This document shows, piece by piece, positions 26,834-36,122 of a stretch of DNA of 64,000 nt (position 1 is its first letter; each line of letters begins with the position of its first letter). The stretch covers positions 1 through 64,000 of the forward strand of contig NZ_CABFMQ020000057.1 of the NCBI RefSeq assembly GCF_901905185.1, read 5' to 3'. A program made the position numbers and the translations under genes. This DNA is from Methylocella tundrae (GTDB taxonomy: Bacteria; Pseudomonadota; Alphaproteobacteria; Rhizobiales; Beijerinckiaceae). The notes beneath the pieces are model-generated. The model was not told where the DNA came from. It did not search any database and saw only the letters and a program-made list of their open reading frames with translations.

Positions 26834-27838
26834 TTAGCCCTCCCAGGCGGTGAATTGCTGGAATGCGACCTGCCCAATTACGGATATAGCGTTGCTTGGA
26901 ACGCGATTCGCAGCCCACTCATACCCCCCGCCGCTTGGGTAGAACGTAGCGGTGCCGAGTGAGCCAAATGCGGCCGCGCCGGAAAGCGATACGCCTAGAT
27001 TCGCGGAGGCGCTTTCGTTGCGGATGGCGAGATACTGACGCCCGGCGTTCGACGTCGCGACCTGAGTCGAAAGGGGCGTGAAAGTCGCAAGATTGACCGT
27101 CGCACCCACCCCCGACCCCGATGTTGAAGTCGGCGTCACGGGATTGGTCACGGGCGCCGTATAGACGCCCGGCGTTGTGACCCCGAGAGCCAAGATCGCC
27201 ATCTTGAGGTTGACCACCGCGCCCGTGAGGCCACCGCCCGTGACCGGCTCCGAGGCCAAATTCGTCGGATTTACGGTGTAATTGCCGGCAGCGCTGATGG
27301 AGCCGATCGCCATGAGCACGCCACCAGCGATCGTGCCCGACAGAGTAAACCTAGTGCCGGTTCCGGTCGTGCCCGTCAATGTTACGGCGCCGTTGGTACC
27401 GCCGGATCCCGCATTGACTAGAGTGGGAACCGCACCAAGCTGCGTGCTCTGCACAGTGAGAACCGCCGGCGACGAAACGCCAGCGCTCATCGGCAGGGTA
27501 AGCGTGTCGCCCGGAGCCCAGCCTTGCGTTCCGATCGACTGGACGGTCGCCGAAGCCACCCCACCGTTGATATAGCCGGAGCGATCGGTGACCGAGATTG
27601 CCGCATCCCCAGACTGGATCGCGCTGAGGATGGCGGCTAGGCTGCTGATTTCAGCGGTCTGATTAGCGGCGGTGGCCGCGCCTGTTGGAAGCGGCAGCGC
27701 CGATGCTGTGACTGCAATGGCGGATTGATCCGTCGCCAATGCGACCGAAATACTGCTTGCAGTCACAGCGGGGGCATTCGGCAACGTGTTGATCGTTGCG
27801 CCAGATCCAGGAGTGACGTCTAGTGTCGGTAAAGCCAT
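26834..27838 (-). CDS. Ala/Thr/Gly-rich virion protein, probable tail fibre or decoration
   Basis: 334 residues with no recognised domain. The composition is very rich in Ala, Thr, Gly, Ser and Val with few charges, typical of beta-structured fibres. It contains repetitive strands such as GTTGTGTRFTLSGTIAGG. The C-terminal 80 residues resemble phage proteins that report a value per site (QYLAIRNESASANLGVSL... FYPSGGGYEW). It lies 4 bp before the SGNH hydrolase gene and is probably co-translated. Confidence 0.65.
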   Translation of the reverse strand: MALPTLDVTPGSGATINTLPNAPAVTASSISVALATDQSAIAVTASALPLPTGAATAANQTAEISSLAAILSAIQSGDAAISVTDRSGYINGGVASATVQSIGTQGWAPGDTLTLPMSAGVSSPAVLTVQSTQLGAVPTLVNAGSGGTNGAVTLTGTTGTGTRFTLSGTIAGGVLMAIGSISAAGNYTVNPTNLASEPVTGGGLTGAVVNLKMAILALGVTTPGVYTAPVTNPVTPTSTSGSGVGATVNLATFTPLSTQVATSNAGRQYLAIRNESASANLGVSLSGAAAFGSLGTATFYPSGGGYEWAANRVPSNAISVIGQVAFQQFTAWEG

Positions 27839-27852
27839 TGATCAGCTCCACA

Positions 27853-28326
27853 TTAGGCTGCGAGCGCAGCGATCAATCCACTATTCAGAGGATTGCTGAA
27901 ATCCAGATTGACCACGCCGGCAGGCGCGGTAACCGTAAACGATCCGGCACTCTCATCGATTTCGACGCTGAAGCGGTGCGGCCCCGGCGTAAGCGTTCCC
28001 GTCGGAATTGACCAGGCGCCTGTTGCATCGGCGATCGTCACGCCGGCCGGCGTCGCCGCGCCATCAATGTAAAGCCGCACTCCGACGCCTGCGGAAGAGC
28101 CTTTCGGAGTTTGCACGACGCCGCTGACGACGCCAGATGCATAGGCCGAAGTTGTCGCCGGCGAGAGCGCTCCTGCGCCATCAGTCCATCCGTTTGCTTC
28201 GAGCGTCGGAACGTCGAAAGTCGGCACGACGATCGCGACGCCAGGCATGCTCTCATAGAGGCGGCCGTTGACGATCACAGCGTTACGGCGTCCGTCCTCC
28301 GGAGGCATCAGGAATTGTGTCATCAT
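27853..28326 (-). CDS. Virion protein with carboxypeptidase-regulatory-like beta domain
   Basis: 157 residues from ATG 28326. An N-terminal segment (GRRNAVIVNGRLYESMPGV) precedes a SGVVSGVVQTPKGSSAGVGV strand pattern and WSIPTGTLTPGPHRFSVEI. This is the layout of carboxypeptidase-regulatory or Ig-like beta-sandwich domains common in fibres. No ribosome site is obvious. An open frame extends upstream to 28581, but it would overlap the preceding gene and include its terminator-like hairpin, so the short form is preferred. Confidence 0.6.
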   Translation of the reverse strand: MMTQFLMPPEDGRRNAVIVNGRLYESMPGVAIVVPTFDVPTLEANGWTDGAGALSPATTSAYASGVVSGVVQTPKGSSAGVGVRLYIDGAATPAGVTIADATGAWSIPTGTLTPGPHRFSVEIDESAGSFTVTAPAGVVNLDFSNPLNSGLIAALAA

Positions 28327-28346
28327 GCGATTTGACCCCGACGACG

Positions 28347-28378
28347 AAAACACAAAGGCCGCCATCACGGCGGGCCTT
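28347..28378 (-). terminator. Terminator-like hairpin inside the fibre gene group
   Basis: On the minus strand AAGGCC-C-GCC pairs with GGCGGCCTT round a GTGAT loop, with one bulged C, and is followed by TGTGTTTT. It lies 20 bp after the stop of the gene at 28398. It would reduce transcription of the four fibre and lysis genes beyond it. Confidence 0.55.
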
Positions 28379-28397
28379 GAGGCGGATCTTGCAATTA

Positions 28398-29321
28398 TCA
28401 ATTCAACGCTTCGATAATAAGCTGGCTTAATTTGATCTGGTTCACTCCAGTTCCCGCAGAAGCCCACAGCGTCGAGATTTCGAGAGCAAGCGCGCCATTT
28501 GTCGGAACAAGGACAGGCATTGGCGTCACACTTGTGTTGGTCGCACTGCCAACACCGCTTGGGATTGACGATAGCGCACATTCGATGCCGGATGCGCCAG
28601 AAGGATCTGCGATAGCCTGGATAAGCCAGGACACCGCCGCCTGCACGTTCGTCTCTCCGGGATTTGGCGTATATCCGCCAGTCTGGCCGACAATCACGGA
28701 GCCCAATTTGATCTTATGGGTTAGAAGAGGCGGCGCCGATCCCACCGTCACCCGATAGTGTGCCGAGACGCGAATGGTTCTCCCCGCTCTCAGGAAGTTA
28801 GGCGGAATCGAAAATGCTAGTGAATAATCATGGTCCAGCCCGGCTCCAGAAGAGGAATCGTTGACGTCGCCACTATTTTGAATAGACAGTGTCCTTTGCA
28901 CAATGCCATCGATCCAAGTAGACCCATCGGCCGACGTCTTGAGATGGAAGTTGTCATCTCCGCAGAGCCCCATCTCAGCGCGCCCCGAATACCCAGTCTG
29001 ATAGAGTAACGAGGCGGTGTCCGTACCTGCGCTCTTGTTGACCTTGAACTGTACACCATGGCCAATGTTGTCAAAAAGGACCGCCGAGGATTTGACCGCA
29101 AGCTTGTTCGTTACGTCAAACGACGTGTTTACGCCAACCCCTGGCGCATTCTGCAGACTCGGCACCTCTGAGAGAAGAGCCACCGGATGCCCCCCTGCGG
29201 TGGCGCCATCATGAACTTGTACTCGCCATGCGGTTGTGTCGACGAGCAATTCCCCCACCGCACCGACATATGTGGAAAGGAAGGAAGCCGCTTCGCGGCG
29301 CCTTTTGACTTGAACGCTCAT
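28398..29321 (-). CDS. Tail fibre protein with Mtd_N-like attachment domain
   Basis: 307 residues. The first 50 (AASFLSTYVGAVGELLVDTT, then VQVHDGATAGGHPVAL) match the small beta domain found at the N-terminus of major-tropism-determinant-type fibres, which docks the protein on the tail. The remainder is beta-rich with a C-terminal jelly-roll-like region. Its start overlaps the hub gene stop (ATGA). It is probably a receptor-binding protein. A reverse transcriptase and variable repeat, as in diversity-generating systems, were looked for and not seen. Confidence 0.7.
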   Translation of the reverse strand: MSVQVKRRREAASFLSTYVGAVGELLVDTTAWRVQVHDGATAGGHPVALLSEVPSLQNAPGVGVNTSFDVTNKLAVKSSAVLFDNIGHGVQFKVNKSAGTDTASLLYQTGYSGRAEMGLCGDDNFHLKTSADGSTWIDGIVQRTLSIQNSGDVNDSSSGAGLDHDYSLAFSIPPNFLRAGRTIRVSAHYRVTVGSAPPLLTHKIKLGSVIVGQTGGYTPNPGETNVQAAVSWLIQAIADPSGASGIECALSSIPSGVGSATNTSVTPMPVLVPTNGALALEISTLWASAGTGVNQIKLSQLIIEALN

Positions 29322-31915
29322 GCTGATGCCAATCCCAAATCGATAGTGACCACATAAGGATCAGAGGCTACGCCGAAATCATCAGATTCATTGACGCCGG
29401 AGGCCGCCGATCCATAATCAAGGGCCGCCCCAACCCCAAGCGCCTGAGCCACCGGTCCGCTTATACCTGACCCAACTGGAGTGTACGTGTATACCGCGCA
29501 GGTCGACAAATCTTGCACGGACGCCCCGAAGATATTAAAGCTCGGGAATTTCAAATAGACCGGCATCCCAACGAAGGCGGCTGGCAGAGGATACTTGAAA
29601 ATCGAGTCATCGAGGCGAGCGAAAGGCGCGTTCACATTGTGGGATGACGCGACAGAGCCATAAAGTCCGCGCTCCAAATAGGTCAGCGCGTAGGTGTTGG
29701 CTCCTGTGAGGGTCGCCGTTTTGTAAGAGAACAGCTCATGATCAACAATGCAGATTGTTACTCCGTTCCGAGCGTCAGCGGCCGTGCCCGACGCAAGAGC
29801 GCCGCCGCTCCCTGCAAGGTCCACCGAAATCGCGTTTGCGACATCCGGATTGCTTCCAGTTGGTGCGGGCGCCGAAGCCGTTAATACGCCCTGGCGCGAA
29901 GGTCCGCTGATCTTGCCGATCTGCGCGTAGGTGGCATTGTCTGTCGAAAGATAAACAAGCGCTCCGCCCCAATAGGGATCCGCCGCTCCCGCGGACCCCT
30001 CGGGCGTCGCCAGCGTCGTCGCCACGATCGTCGCGCCGATTAGCTCGGGCGCGTTAGCTGATGCCGACAAGCGTTCGAGTCCGGTGGCGAGCTCTACATC
30101 CCAGACATAAAGGCCGCTTCCGGGCGCGCCAGCATACGAAATCGTCCCGATGGGGTTCGCGAGACACAGTGAAAAAGACGGCACGGTGGAAGCGGCTTTG
30201 AGTGGAACCGACGCCGAGATCACTTTAAATCCACGAGCCCCTTCAACAATAGAGACCGCTGAGAATGCGCCCACCGTGCTTTGCGTGGCGGTCATTCCGG
30301 TCAGATCAAAATCACATTGGCTGATCGCGACGCCATCATTTGCACGCAAGCTGACGGCACTGCGTTCCGCAGCCTGAATCAAAATGGTGATGGTAGCTAT
30401 ATCGCCTATAGCGCCAACTGGTCCATTCCACCTCGCTTCATGATTCCCCGTCGTTCCGTCCTCAGCCAGCTTATATATCGGCGCGAGGCCACCGGAGATG
30501 GCGATCCACACCTCCGCAACGCCGTTCGTCAGATCCGGCGGCGGTTCGAATATGATGACCTGATTGACTGGCGAGGGAGATACGCCATGATCCAAGGCCG
30601 TATTCGACCCCGCCTGCACGGGATAGGCCGCCGCGGTTGCGGCTCCTCCTGTGAAATCCTCAGCCGTAATGCTGAGAATCCCAGACCCATCCTCTTCAAT
30701 GGATACAATGCGTACAGGAAATTTATTCATTCCCAGGCCTACGTCGCTAATCGTGACGAGGTCCATTGGTTCGAGCAAACAATACTCGAATCCCAATTTG
30801 AATTGGTAGGTGTTTCTAACGTACAGACTGCGCTGAAGAAGTAGCTGCGCCGATATTCGACCAATCGATGGATCGCAAATCTCATGCGCCGTGATTGAGG
30901 AGTCCATGTGGAGTCCATACAGCTCTATTGCGTTCTGATCCCACACTTGAACGGGCGTCGCGTCATACCAATTGTTCCGGTCGAGGATTTCAAGGGTCAC
31001 CCAATTCTTTGCCGTAAAAGGATCGCTTCTTACGACCTCAACAGGGTCGGCGTCGTCGCTGATGACAAAGTCATCATCCGCCAGATCGTAGATCGGCGTG
31101 ACGTTCGGAATGAAGGAAACGCCGCTCTGCGTTAAGGGAGCGTCACCATAGGTGATGAATTTCAACTTGCCGCCGGACCACACAGCGGCGGTATTGGTCA
31201 ATTGAAGCCACCGGCTGAGGATGCTGCTTGCCGCTTCCTGGTTGGCGAGCACAGGGGAAAGGGCAAGGTGCGCCGCAGTACAGTAGGCCTGGTATGACGA
31301 GCCTCCCGAACCACCCAGCAGAGTTGTCGAGTCGATGCTAGCTGCTGGAAAGCCGACGCCATATTGTGGATTAGTTAGAAGATCCTGGATCACGAGCGCC
31401 GGATTCGCGTCCCACGAGTTAATGAGCCCTGTCCCTACGAGTAATCCATGCACGTCGAAGGAAAGCGAAGGCAAGCTGGGGCTAGACCCAAGATCAAACG
31501 ACGCCGTGGCGACATAGGCAAGTCCGCCATACGCCAGATCTTGTCCCGGAAAAGAAGCCGTCAAATATCCCCAAGGGGTCTGGGGCATCGAGCCGTAGAA
31601 GAGCCCTAATCCGAGATTCCACAGATATGTAATGGACTGGCCGCTCCACACACCACCAACGGCATTGATTGGGCCTTCACACAAGCCGAGGGCGAAGCCG
31701 CATCTGTAGTCATAGCCGCTAATGGATCCGCCACCTTTCCCCGCCTTCGTCTTCTCCGTTGTATAGCTGAACCCTCCTGTCCATATGACGTTCGGCGCAA
31801 TCTTGTTAGCGCCGTAAACAATTTGGATCGGAACAGCCGAGCTGGACGTCTGGATTTGAAGGCCCGTATAGAGCGGGATTTGCGATGTAGTTTTCCTCTG
31901 GCGCAGGAAGCTCAC
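29318..31915 (-). CDS. Tail tip / host-specificity protein (Phage-tail_3, GTA g15-like part)
   Basis: 865 residues, GTG start with AAAGGAGAA upstream. The N-terminal segment (GLQIQTSSSAVPIQIVYGAN) and the central ADDDFVISDDADPVEVVRSD followed by WVTLEILDRNNWYDATPV are typical of the tail-tip protein domain PF13550 in GTA g15 and related phage proteins. The C-terminal third is a series of beta domains. In Rhodobacter GTA this domain is fused behind a TIM barrel; here the TIM barrel is on a separate gene (33841-36105). It is coupled to the downstream fibre gene. Confidence 0.8.
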   Translation of the reverse strand: MSFLRQRKTTSQIPLYTGLQIQTSSSAVPIQIVYGANKIAPNVIWTGGFSYTTEKTKAGKGGGSISGYDYRCGFALGLCEGPINAVGGVWSGQSITYLWNLGLGLFYGSMPQTPWGYLTASFPGQDLAYGGLAYVATASFDLGSSPSLPSLSFDVHGLLVGTGLINSWDANPALVIQDLLTNPQYGVGFPAASIDSTTLLGGSGGSSYQAYCTAAHLALSPVLANQEAASSILSRWLQLTNTAAVWSGGKLKFITYGDAPLTQSGVSFIPNVTPIYDLADDDFVISDDADPVEVVRSDPFTAKNWVTLEILDRNNWYDATPVQVWDQNAIELYGLHMDSSITAHEICDPSIGRISAQLLLQRSLYVRNTYQFKLGFEYCLLEPMDLVTISDVGLGMNKFPVRIVSIEEDGSGILSITAEDFTGGAATAAAYPVQAGSNTALDHGVSPSPVNQVIIFEPPPDLTNGVAEVWIAISGGLAPIYKLAEDGTTGNHEARWNGPVGAIGDIATITILIQAAERSAVSLRANDGVAISQCDFDLTGMTATQSTVGAFSAVSIVEGARGFKVISASVPLKAASTVPSFSLCLANPIGTISYAGAPGSGLYVWDVELATGLERLSASANAPELIGATIVATTLATPEGSAGAADPYWGGALVYLSTDNATYAQIGKISGPSRQGVLTASAPAPTGSNPDVANAISVDLAGSGGALASGTAADARNGVTICIVDHELFSYKTATLTGANTYALTYLERGLYGSVASSHNVNAPFARLDDSIFKYPLPAAFVGMPVYLKFPSFNIFGASVQDLSTCAVYTYTPVGSGISGPVAQALGVGAALDYGSAASGVNESDDFGVASDPYVVTIDLGLASA

Positions 31916-31917
31916 AA

Positions 31918-32370
31918 TTATTCTCCTTTCCAGAGACTAAAATACCGTCTTGGCCTCTTCGGCTCGACCAGCTGAGCGTTCCGCCTCACCTCTTCTTCGA
32001 AAACGACGCCGTATGGCTGGAACGCATGAACAATCGTGATCGGATTTTCTTCCGTCACAATGGCTCCATGACTAAAGCATCGGCCATATTTAAAGACGAC
32101 GATGTCGCCCGACCGCGGCGCCGCTATCTCTTTGCACGTCTTTACTATGAACCCAAGATAGCGCTCAGCGCTCCGATGCAAATGCCAATCTTCCGGATAG
32201 GGACGCGGATCGAAGGGCGGCACGAGCCCGAGATCAACATACACCCGGACGAGCAGCATACCGCAGTCGACGCCGGCTCCCAGAATGTCAGCACATGAAT
32301 GATAGGGCGTGCCAATCCATCTGCGCGCCTCCGCTACGATCCGGGCGCGTTGGCAATCGTCAGTATTCAT
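31918..32370 (-). CDS. NlpC/P60 family peptidase, tail-associated (GTA g14-like)
   Basis: 150 residues. The catalytic Cys lies in GAGVDCGMLLVRVYVDLGLV (about Cys36). The catalytic His is in the SHGAIV motif, about residue 100, after SGDIVVFKYG. These are the marks of an NlpC/P60 cell-wall peptidase. In tailed phages and GTAs it opens the peptidoglycan during DNA entry. It lies 2 bp after the DUF2163 gene and 2 bp before the hub gene. Confidence 0.88.
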   Translation of the reverse strand: MNTDDCQRARIVAEARRWIGTPYHSCADILGAGVDCGMLLVRVYVDLGLVPPFDPRPYPEDWHLHRSAERYLGFIVKTCKEIAAPRSGDIVVFKYGRCFSHGAIVTEENPITIVHAFQPYGVVFEEEVRRNAQLVEPKRPRRYFSLWKGE

Positions 32371-32372
32371 GT

Positions 32373-33239
32373 CTACAACGCATAAGTAGGTGGCGGGACG
32401 TAGGGAAACCCTCGAAAATTCGCAACGTTGCCAAACTTGGCTTGGCAGGTCGCCTGAGTATGATCACACCCTTGGTAGACCGTGAATGCGTCTCCAGCCG
32501 CTGGAACATTGAGCAGCGGCGCGCTTAGATAGAGCGTTGCCGCATCCGCTGATTTTACATTCGCAGTCGCGCCCGTATTCACGCCCGATGAGAAGGTAAG
32601 TGTTCCCTGAGCGTAAACGCTGCTAGAACCTGACCAGAGAATCTTCAATCGCGTCGATCCACCGCCAGCCGTTGCCTTCGCGCCGTGCGCATTTTTTATC
32701 AACCCACACCCGGAGTCATAGAGGACGTGCTGGCAGTTCGGCGCATAGAGATTTCGCGGCATGTTTACATCCAGCAAGACAAGATCAGAGTTCACAGTGA
32801 TCTTCGCACTTGTGCGCCCGACACTGTCGACGGTTCCCACGCGGCCTTTGAACAGAACAACGCTTCCGACCGGCGCCTCCGTCCACGAAGTCAGAAAGGC
32901 GCGTTCACGCTGAACTTCGGCGCCATCGAGGATTCCATTTCGAATGGCCTGCAGGAACGGAATACCGCCGATGGTGTCGGTCGGCTGCGCCGCCAGCGTG
33001 ATCTGCTGCTGATCCACCTGGAGGCCCACTTCGCATTTGAAAGTCAGTCCATCGACCAACACTGAGTTCGCTGCGAAGATTGCGCCATTGAGCGCGATAG
33101 GAACGTCCGCGCTCGTATAGGTGAGAATCAGACCTGTCTGCAAAATGAAGGTATAGCAATCAGCGACGAGGGCTAGCGAGTCACGTTGTGAGCGCAGGCC
33201 ATCGAGAAAGGCTATCAAGGCCTGTGACGTAGCTCTCAT
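32373..33239 (-). CDS. DUF2163 / phage BR0599-type hub protein (GTA g13-like)
   Basis: 288 residues. The N-terminal DUF2163 part shows FILQTGLILTYTSADVPI and FKCEVGLQVDQQQITLAA. The C-terminal BR0599 part has LYAPNCQHVLYDSGCGL and, at the very end, GCDHTQATCQAKFGNVANF with the characteristic cysteines. In Rhodobacter GTA this protein forms the tail hub and binds an iron-sulfur cluster; whether it does so here is an inference from the matching cysteines. It overlaps the preceding gene by ATGA. Confidence 0.88.
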   Translation of the reverse strand: MRATSQALIAFLDGLRSQRDSLALVADCYTFILQTGLILTYTSADVPIALNGAIFAANSVLVDGLTFKCEVGLQVDQQQITLAAQPTDTIGGIPFLQAIRNGILDGAEVQRERAFLTSWTEAPVGSVVLFKGRVGTVDSVGRTSAKITVNSDLVLLDVNMPRNLYAPNCQHVLYDSGCGLIKNAHGAKATAGGGSTRLKILWSGSSSVYAQGTLTFSSGVNTGATANVKSADAATLYLSAPLLNVPAAGDAFTVYQGCDHTQATCQAKFGNVANFRGFPYVPPPTYAL

Positions 33240-33844
33240 GGCTTCACCGATCTGAATTTCAACGACTGAACTTGCCAGAGCCCGGCCATATAATTCTCAA
33301 AATCATTCTGATCATCGAGAAATCTGCATTCAAAGGCGAAGATGAAATCCGCCGAGATAAGCACATTACCCGCTGGAGGCGCCACGAAAGTCAGATTATT
33401 GGGCGTTGATAAGGTCCACCCACCTGTTTGGCGCGCGCCGTCCAGGTAGACGTTCTGAACGGAAAGCACCCACCCGACAGGCTCCGTAAAGCCCCCCAAT
33501 GTTCGGACGAATGGAAAAGCCGTCGTAACTCCATCGCCAACGGCAATGGCCTGTCCAACCATAGCGCTGTCACCCGGATCCGTGTAGAGGAAGGTGCCGA
33601 ACTGACCCTGGCATTGCAAATAGAGCCCTAGCAAACTTTGGAGGGAGTTCGCGCCGAGCCCGGGAAGCGCCGAAGTCGAGGCGAGGCCTTCAAAGGTCAA
33701 TTCGAATTCATATAGCGGATAAGCATAGAGTGGCGTTCGCGCTTCCCTGCCAGAAGAGTTGCTGACGATTCGGGTCGAGAATGTTGGTCGCTTGTGGACA
33801 GACCATGCTTGTCCAGGCAACGTGGGAAAGGCGGGCGGCGTCAT
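33236..33844 (-). CDS. DUF2460 distal tail protein (GTA g12-like)
   Basis: 202 residues. It begins FPTLPGQAWSVHKRPTFSTR and ends with CRFLDDQNDFENYMAGLWQV, the two ends of DUF2460. A middle insertion of about 60 residues (AVGDGVTTAFPFVRTLGGFT and following) forms the usual extra beta domain. Distal tail proteins form the ring that joins tube and hub. The gene overlaps both neighbours by ATGA. A second, shorter DUF2460 domain is at the C-terminus of the adjacent 754-residue protein. Confidence 0.88.
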   Translation of the reverse strand: MTPPAFPTLPGQAWSVHKRPTFSTRIVSNSSGREARTPLYAYPLYEFELTFEGLASTSALPGLGANSLQSLLGLYLQCQGQFGTFLYTDPGDSAMVGQAIAVGDGVTTAFPFVRTLGGFTEPVGWVLSVQNVYLDGARQTGGWTLSTPNNLTFVAPPAGNVLISADFIFAFECRFLDDQNDFENYMAGLWQVQSLKFRSVKP

Positions 33845-36105
33845 ATCTTTACAGTCCTCAGAACCACAGTTTTAGCCTGCCAGATTTGGTTCATGAACGC
33901 CTCCAGATCTGCTTGGTCGTCTGCAAAGCGACAAAGAACAGTCGGACCAAGGCCGAGCGCGGGTGAAACAGGAAACGCAAAGGGCGTTGTCTGCCCGCGG
34001 GCTGATTCATAGAACCCGGCCAATACTTCCAATTCATGATGAACGTCATCCATGCGCAAGGCGTCGAATGAGAGTTCGATTTCCCAAACGGCCGTCGCCA
34101 TTCTCGCCATCCTGCTGGCGCGACCGGATGCGCGTTCGGTCGCGACCGTCGCAAAAGACGGCTTGTAATGGACAGACCAGCTCTGCCCGTTCAATGTCGG
34201 AAAGCTCGGCGGACTCGCCGGCGTTGGCGCTAGATCCAGAACCGGCGGGGGTATGAAAGGCCCCTTGCCACTCAGCCAATTGCCGGAGGGCCAGTTGGCC
34301 GCATCTCCCCAGACATCGCTACGCGCAGGAAATGCAGGAAAAGGGCGCGCATCCCAGTTCCACGCTGACATGAAGGTCGGCTCGATCATCTTTACGCCGG
34401 CGGCGGATGTCTCGTTCTGCCCGTCGTCTACCCAATATTCATAGATCGCCTGCAACGCCAACAGTGTGAGATTTGCGTCTTCCGCTGGGGCATATCTGCC
34501 GACCTCGGCCGGTTGCCAGACTGACCAGAACGGCGTCGCGCTCTCGCTGGACTTTGCGTCAAAGAACACATTCGGCTGATTGGTTGCCCGATCGCAGGTC
34601 GGGAAGCCGTATTCGGTGAAGGTAATTGGCTTCGATTGTGCGGTCCATGCCGTGCTCGGTCCGTGTTCCGCGAAGCCATTTCCGTCGCCGTCATCGTAGA
34701 TCGCCCGGTGCGAATTATTCCACCACCAGCGCAATTTCTTGTTCGCAAGTAGTTCCTGGTTTGCGTAATAGGGTTGGCGGTCCTGTGCGAGTCGGTCGCC
34801 ACGTGGAAGTGAGACCCGGAGGTCCGTGCCGTTGGGATCGAGTCCCCGCCCCAGATTTGTGCTGTCCCCATAAAACCAATTGAATTTCTCTCCGCCTTCG
34901 ATATTCGCTTTCAGATAGGCTTTACTCGTGAGCGTCGGCGGTCCGGTGAGACCAAGGCCAACGCTGGAGACGTCAGGAGGCGGCCAGCTTGATGGCCGCG
35001 GCGATGCCCAATTTCTGGCGTCTATCCCGCCACCACCGGTGGTCCAATCGCTCAGAGGAAGATAGTTGTCAAAACAGACGAGATCGATATTCTCGTGAGC
35101 CCACAATTGATCGAGATGTGGCCATTGTCCGTCGGCGGCTGGATGCTGATAGCCCATCCACGCGGACCAATCGGCCGCGTAGGAAATGAGATTATGCAAG
35201 CCGGTCTCGTCTTTGGTCAGACCCGCCTGGTCGAACACGGAGCGGACGTCGTCGCACAAAGTCATGAGACCCGAGACAAAAGGATAATCCCAGACCGCGG
35301 CGCCCGACGCGTCACGAGTTCCAGCCTTGGTCCAGGCCGGCCCACGAATTGTCTCAAGTCCGCGAAGCTCGGATCCGAGCAGGAAGAGATCGACGCCTCC
35401 CCCTACAACGCAGAGGTTCGCATAGTGCAAAATCATCCGTCTGAATGAATAGTCCGTCGGCGAGCCGCTGTAGGCGACTGTAAGATTGGCCGTATCGCGC
35501 GCGAATTGTGCCGCCGTCGCGGCGCCAAGAAAGCTTGCGGCCGCGGCCGAGGCGCCAGATGAGACATCATCGGATTGATAGGCAATGCGCCCGCGCCAGG
35601 GAAATCCTGGCGCATCCATTAACAGGAAAGGGTAGAAAACCACGCGCAATCCCCGCGCCTTCAGATCGCGGATACAGCGCACGATAGATTGGTCGGAGGG
35701 AGTGCCGCCATAATTGAATGAAGCGCCATTCGAGGAAATCGGGATAAGCTCCGGCGAAGTCTGCGTCAGCCCGGAGCAGCGCCAGACATCTGGCGCCCAC
35801 CCGGCGCCGTCCCACTTCTCGAACACGCCGCCAATGTAGGTTGTGGACGGATAGATCCTGCAGCTCGATGCGTCGACCGAATCGCCGAACCACGCGACGA
35901 CGAGCGCGACCGTTTCGCAGTCCGGAAATTCGGCCTGCAATTGATCGATAGAGTAATCCAGATCTGTCCTTTGTCCGCCGGGGGCAAAGTAGGTGTTAAT
36001 CGGGGTTAATGCCAATTCGGTCACGCGCCTGCCGAGATATGGCGTAGTGTCATAGGTCCACTCCCCCGTGGCGGGGAGCAGATTGACTCCTTTGATATAG
36101 CCCAT
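33841..36105 (-). CDS. GTA-type TIM-barrel protein fused to a second DUF2460 domain
   Basis: 754 residues. Residues 1 to about 620 resemble the GTA TIM-barrel glycoside-hydrolase-like domain, with ENIDLVCFDNYLPLSD and TFTEYGFPTCDRATNQPNVF (candidate catalytic acid). Residues 632-754 are a DUF2460 domain starting FPTLNGQSWSVHYKPSFAT and ending CRFADDQADLEAFMNQIW, a close copy of the neighbouring gene's two ends without its insertion. In Rhodobacter GTA the TIM barrel is instead joined to the g15 tail-tip domain. The start codon lies in a 14-bp tandem duplication. Confidence 0.8.
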   Translation of the reverse strand: MGYIKGVNLLPATGEWTYDTTPYLGRRVTELALTPINTYFAPGGQRTDLDYSIDQLQAEFPDCETVALVVAWFGDSVDASSCRIYPSTTYIGGVFEKWDGAGWAPDVWRCSGLTQTSPELIPISSNGASFNYGGTPSDQSIVRCIRDLKARGLRVVFYPFLLMDAPGFPWRGRIAYQSDDVSSGASAAAASFLGAATAAQFARDTANLTVAYSGSPTDYSFRRMILHYANLCVVGGGVDLFLLGSELRGLETIRGPAWTKAGTRDASGAAVWDYPFVSGLMTLCDDVRSVFDQAGLTKDETGLHNLISYAADWSAWMGYQHPAADGQWPHLDQLWAHENIDLVCFDNYLPLSDWTTGGGGIDARNWASPRPSSWPPPDVSSVGLGLTGPPTLTSKAYLKANIEGGEKFNWFYGDSTNLGRGLDPNGTDLRVSLPRGDRLAQDRQPYYANQELLANKKLRWWWNNSHRAIYDDGDGNGFAEHGPSTAWTAQSKPITFTEYGFPTCDRATNQPNVFFDAKSSESATPFWSVWQPAEVGRYAPAEDANLTLLALQAIYEYWVDDGQNETSAAGVKMIEPTFMSAWNWDARPFPAFPARSDVWGDAANWPSGNWLSGKGPFIPPPVLDLAPTPASPPSFPTLNGQSWSVHYKPSFATVATERASGRASRMARMATAVWEIELSFDALRMDDVHHELEVLAGFYESARGQTTPFAFPVSPALGLGPTVLCRFADDQADLEAFMNQIWQAKTVVLRTVKI

Positions 36106-36120
36106 GTGATATAGCCCATG
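36093..36120. repeat. 14-bp tandem duplication over the start codon of the TIM-barrel gene
   Basis: The unit GATATAGCCCATGT occurs twice in a row. On the coding strand this places two copies of ATGGGCTATATC 14 bp apart. Only the downstream ATG (36105) is in frame with the gene; the upstream one (36119) opens a short frame ending within about 35 codons. Confidence 0.7.
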
Positions 36121-36122
36121 TG

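Noticed and set aside
28398..29321. Diversity-generating retroelement, suggested by the Mtd_N-like fibre
   Set aside because: No reverse transcriptase and no template/variable repeat pair are seen near the gene.
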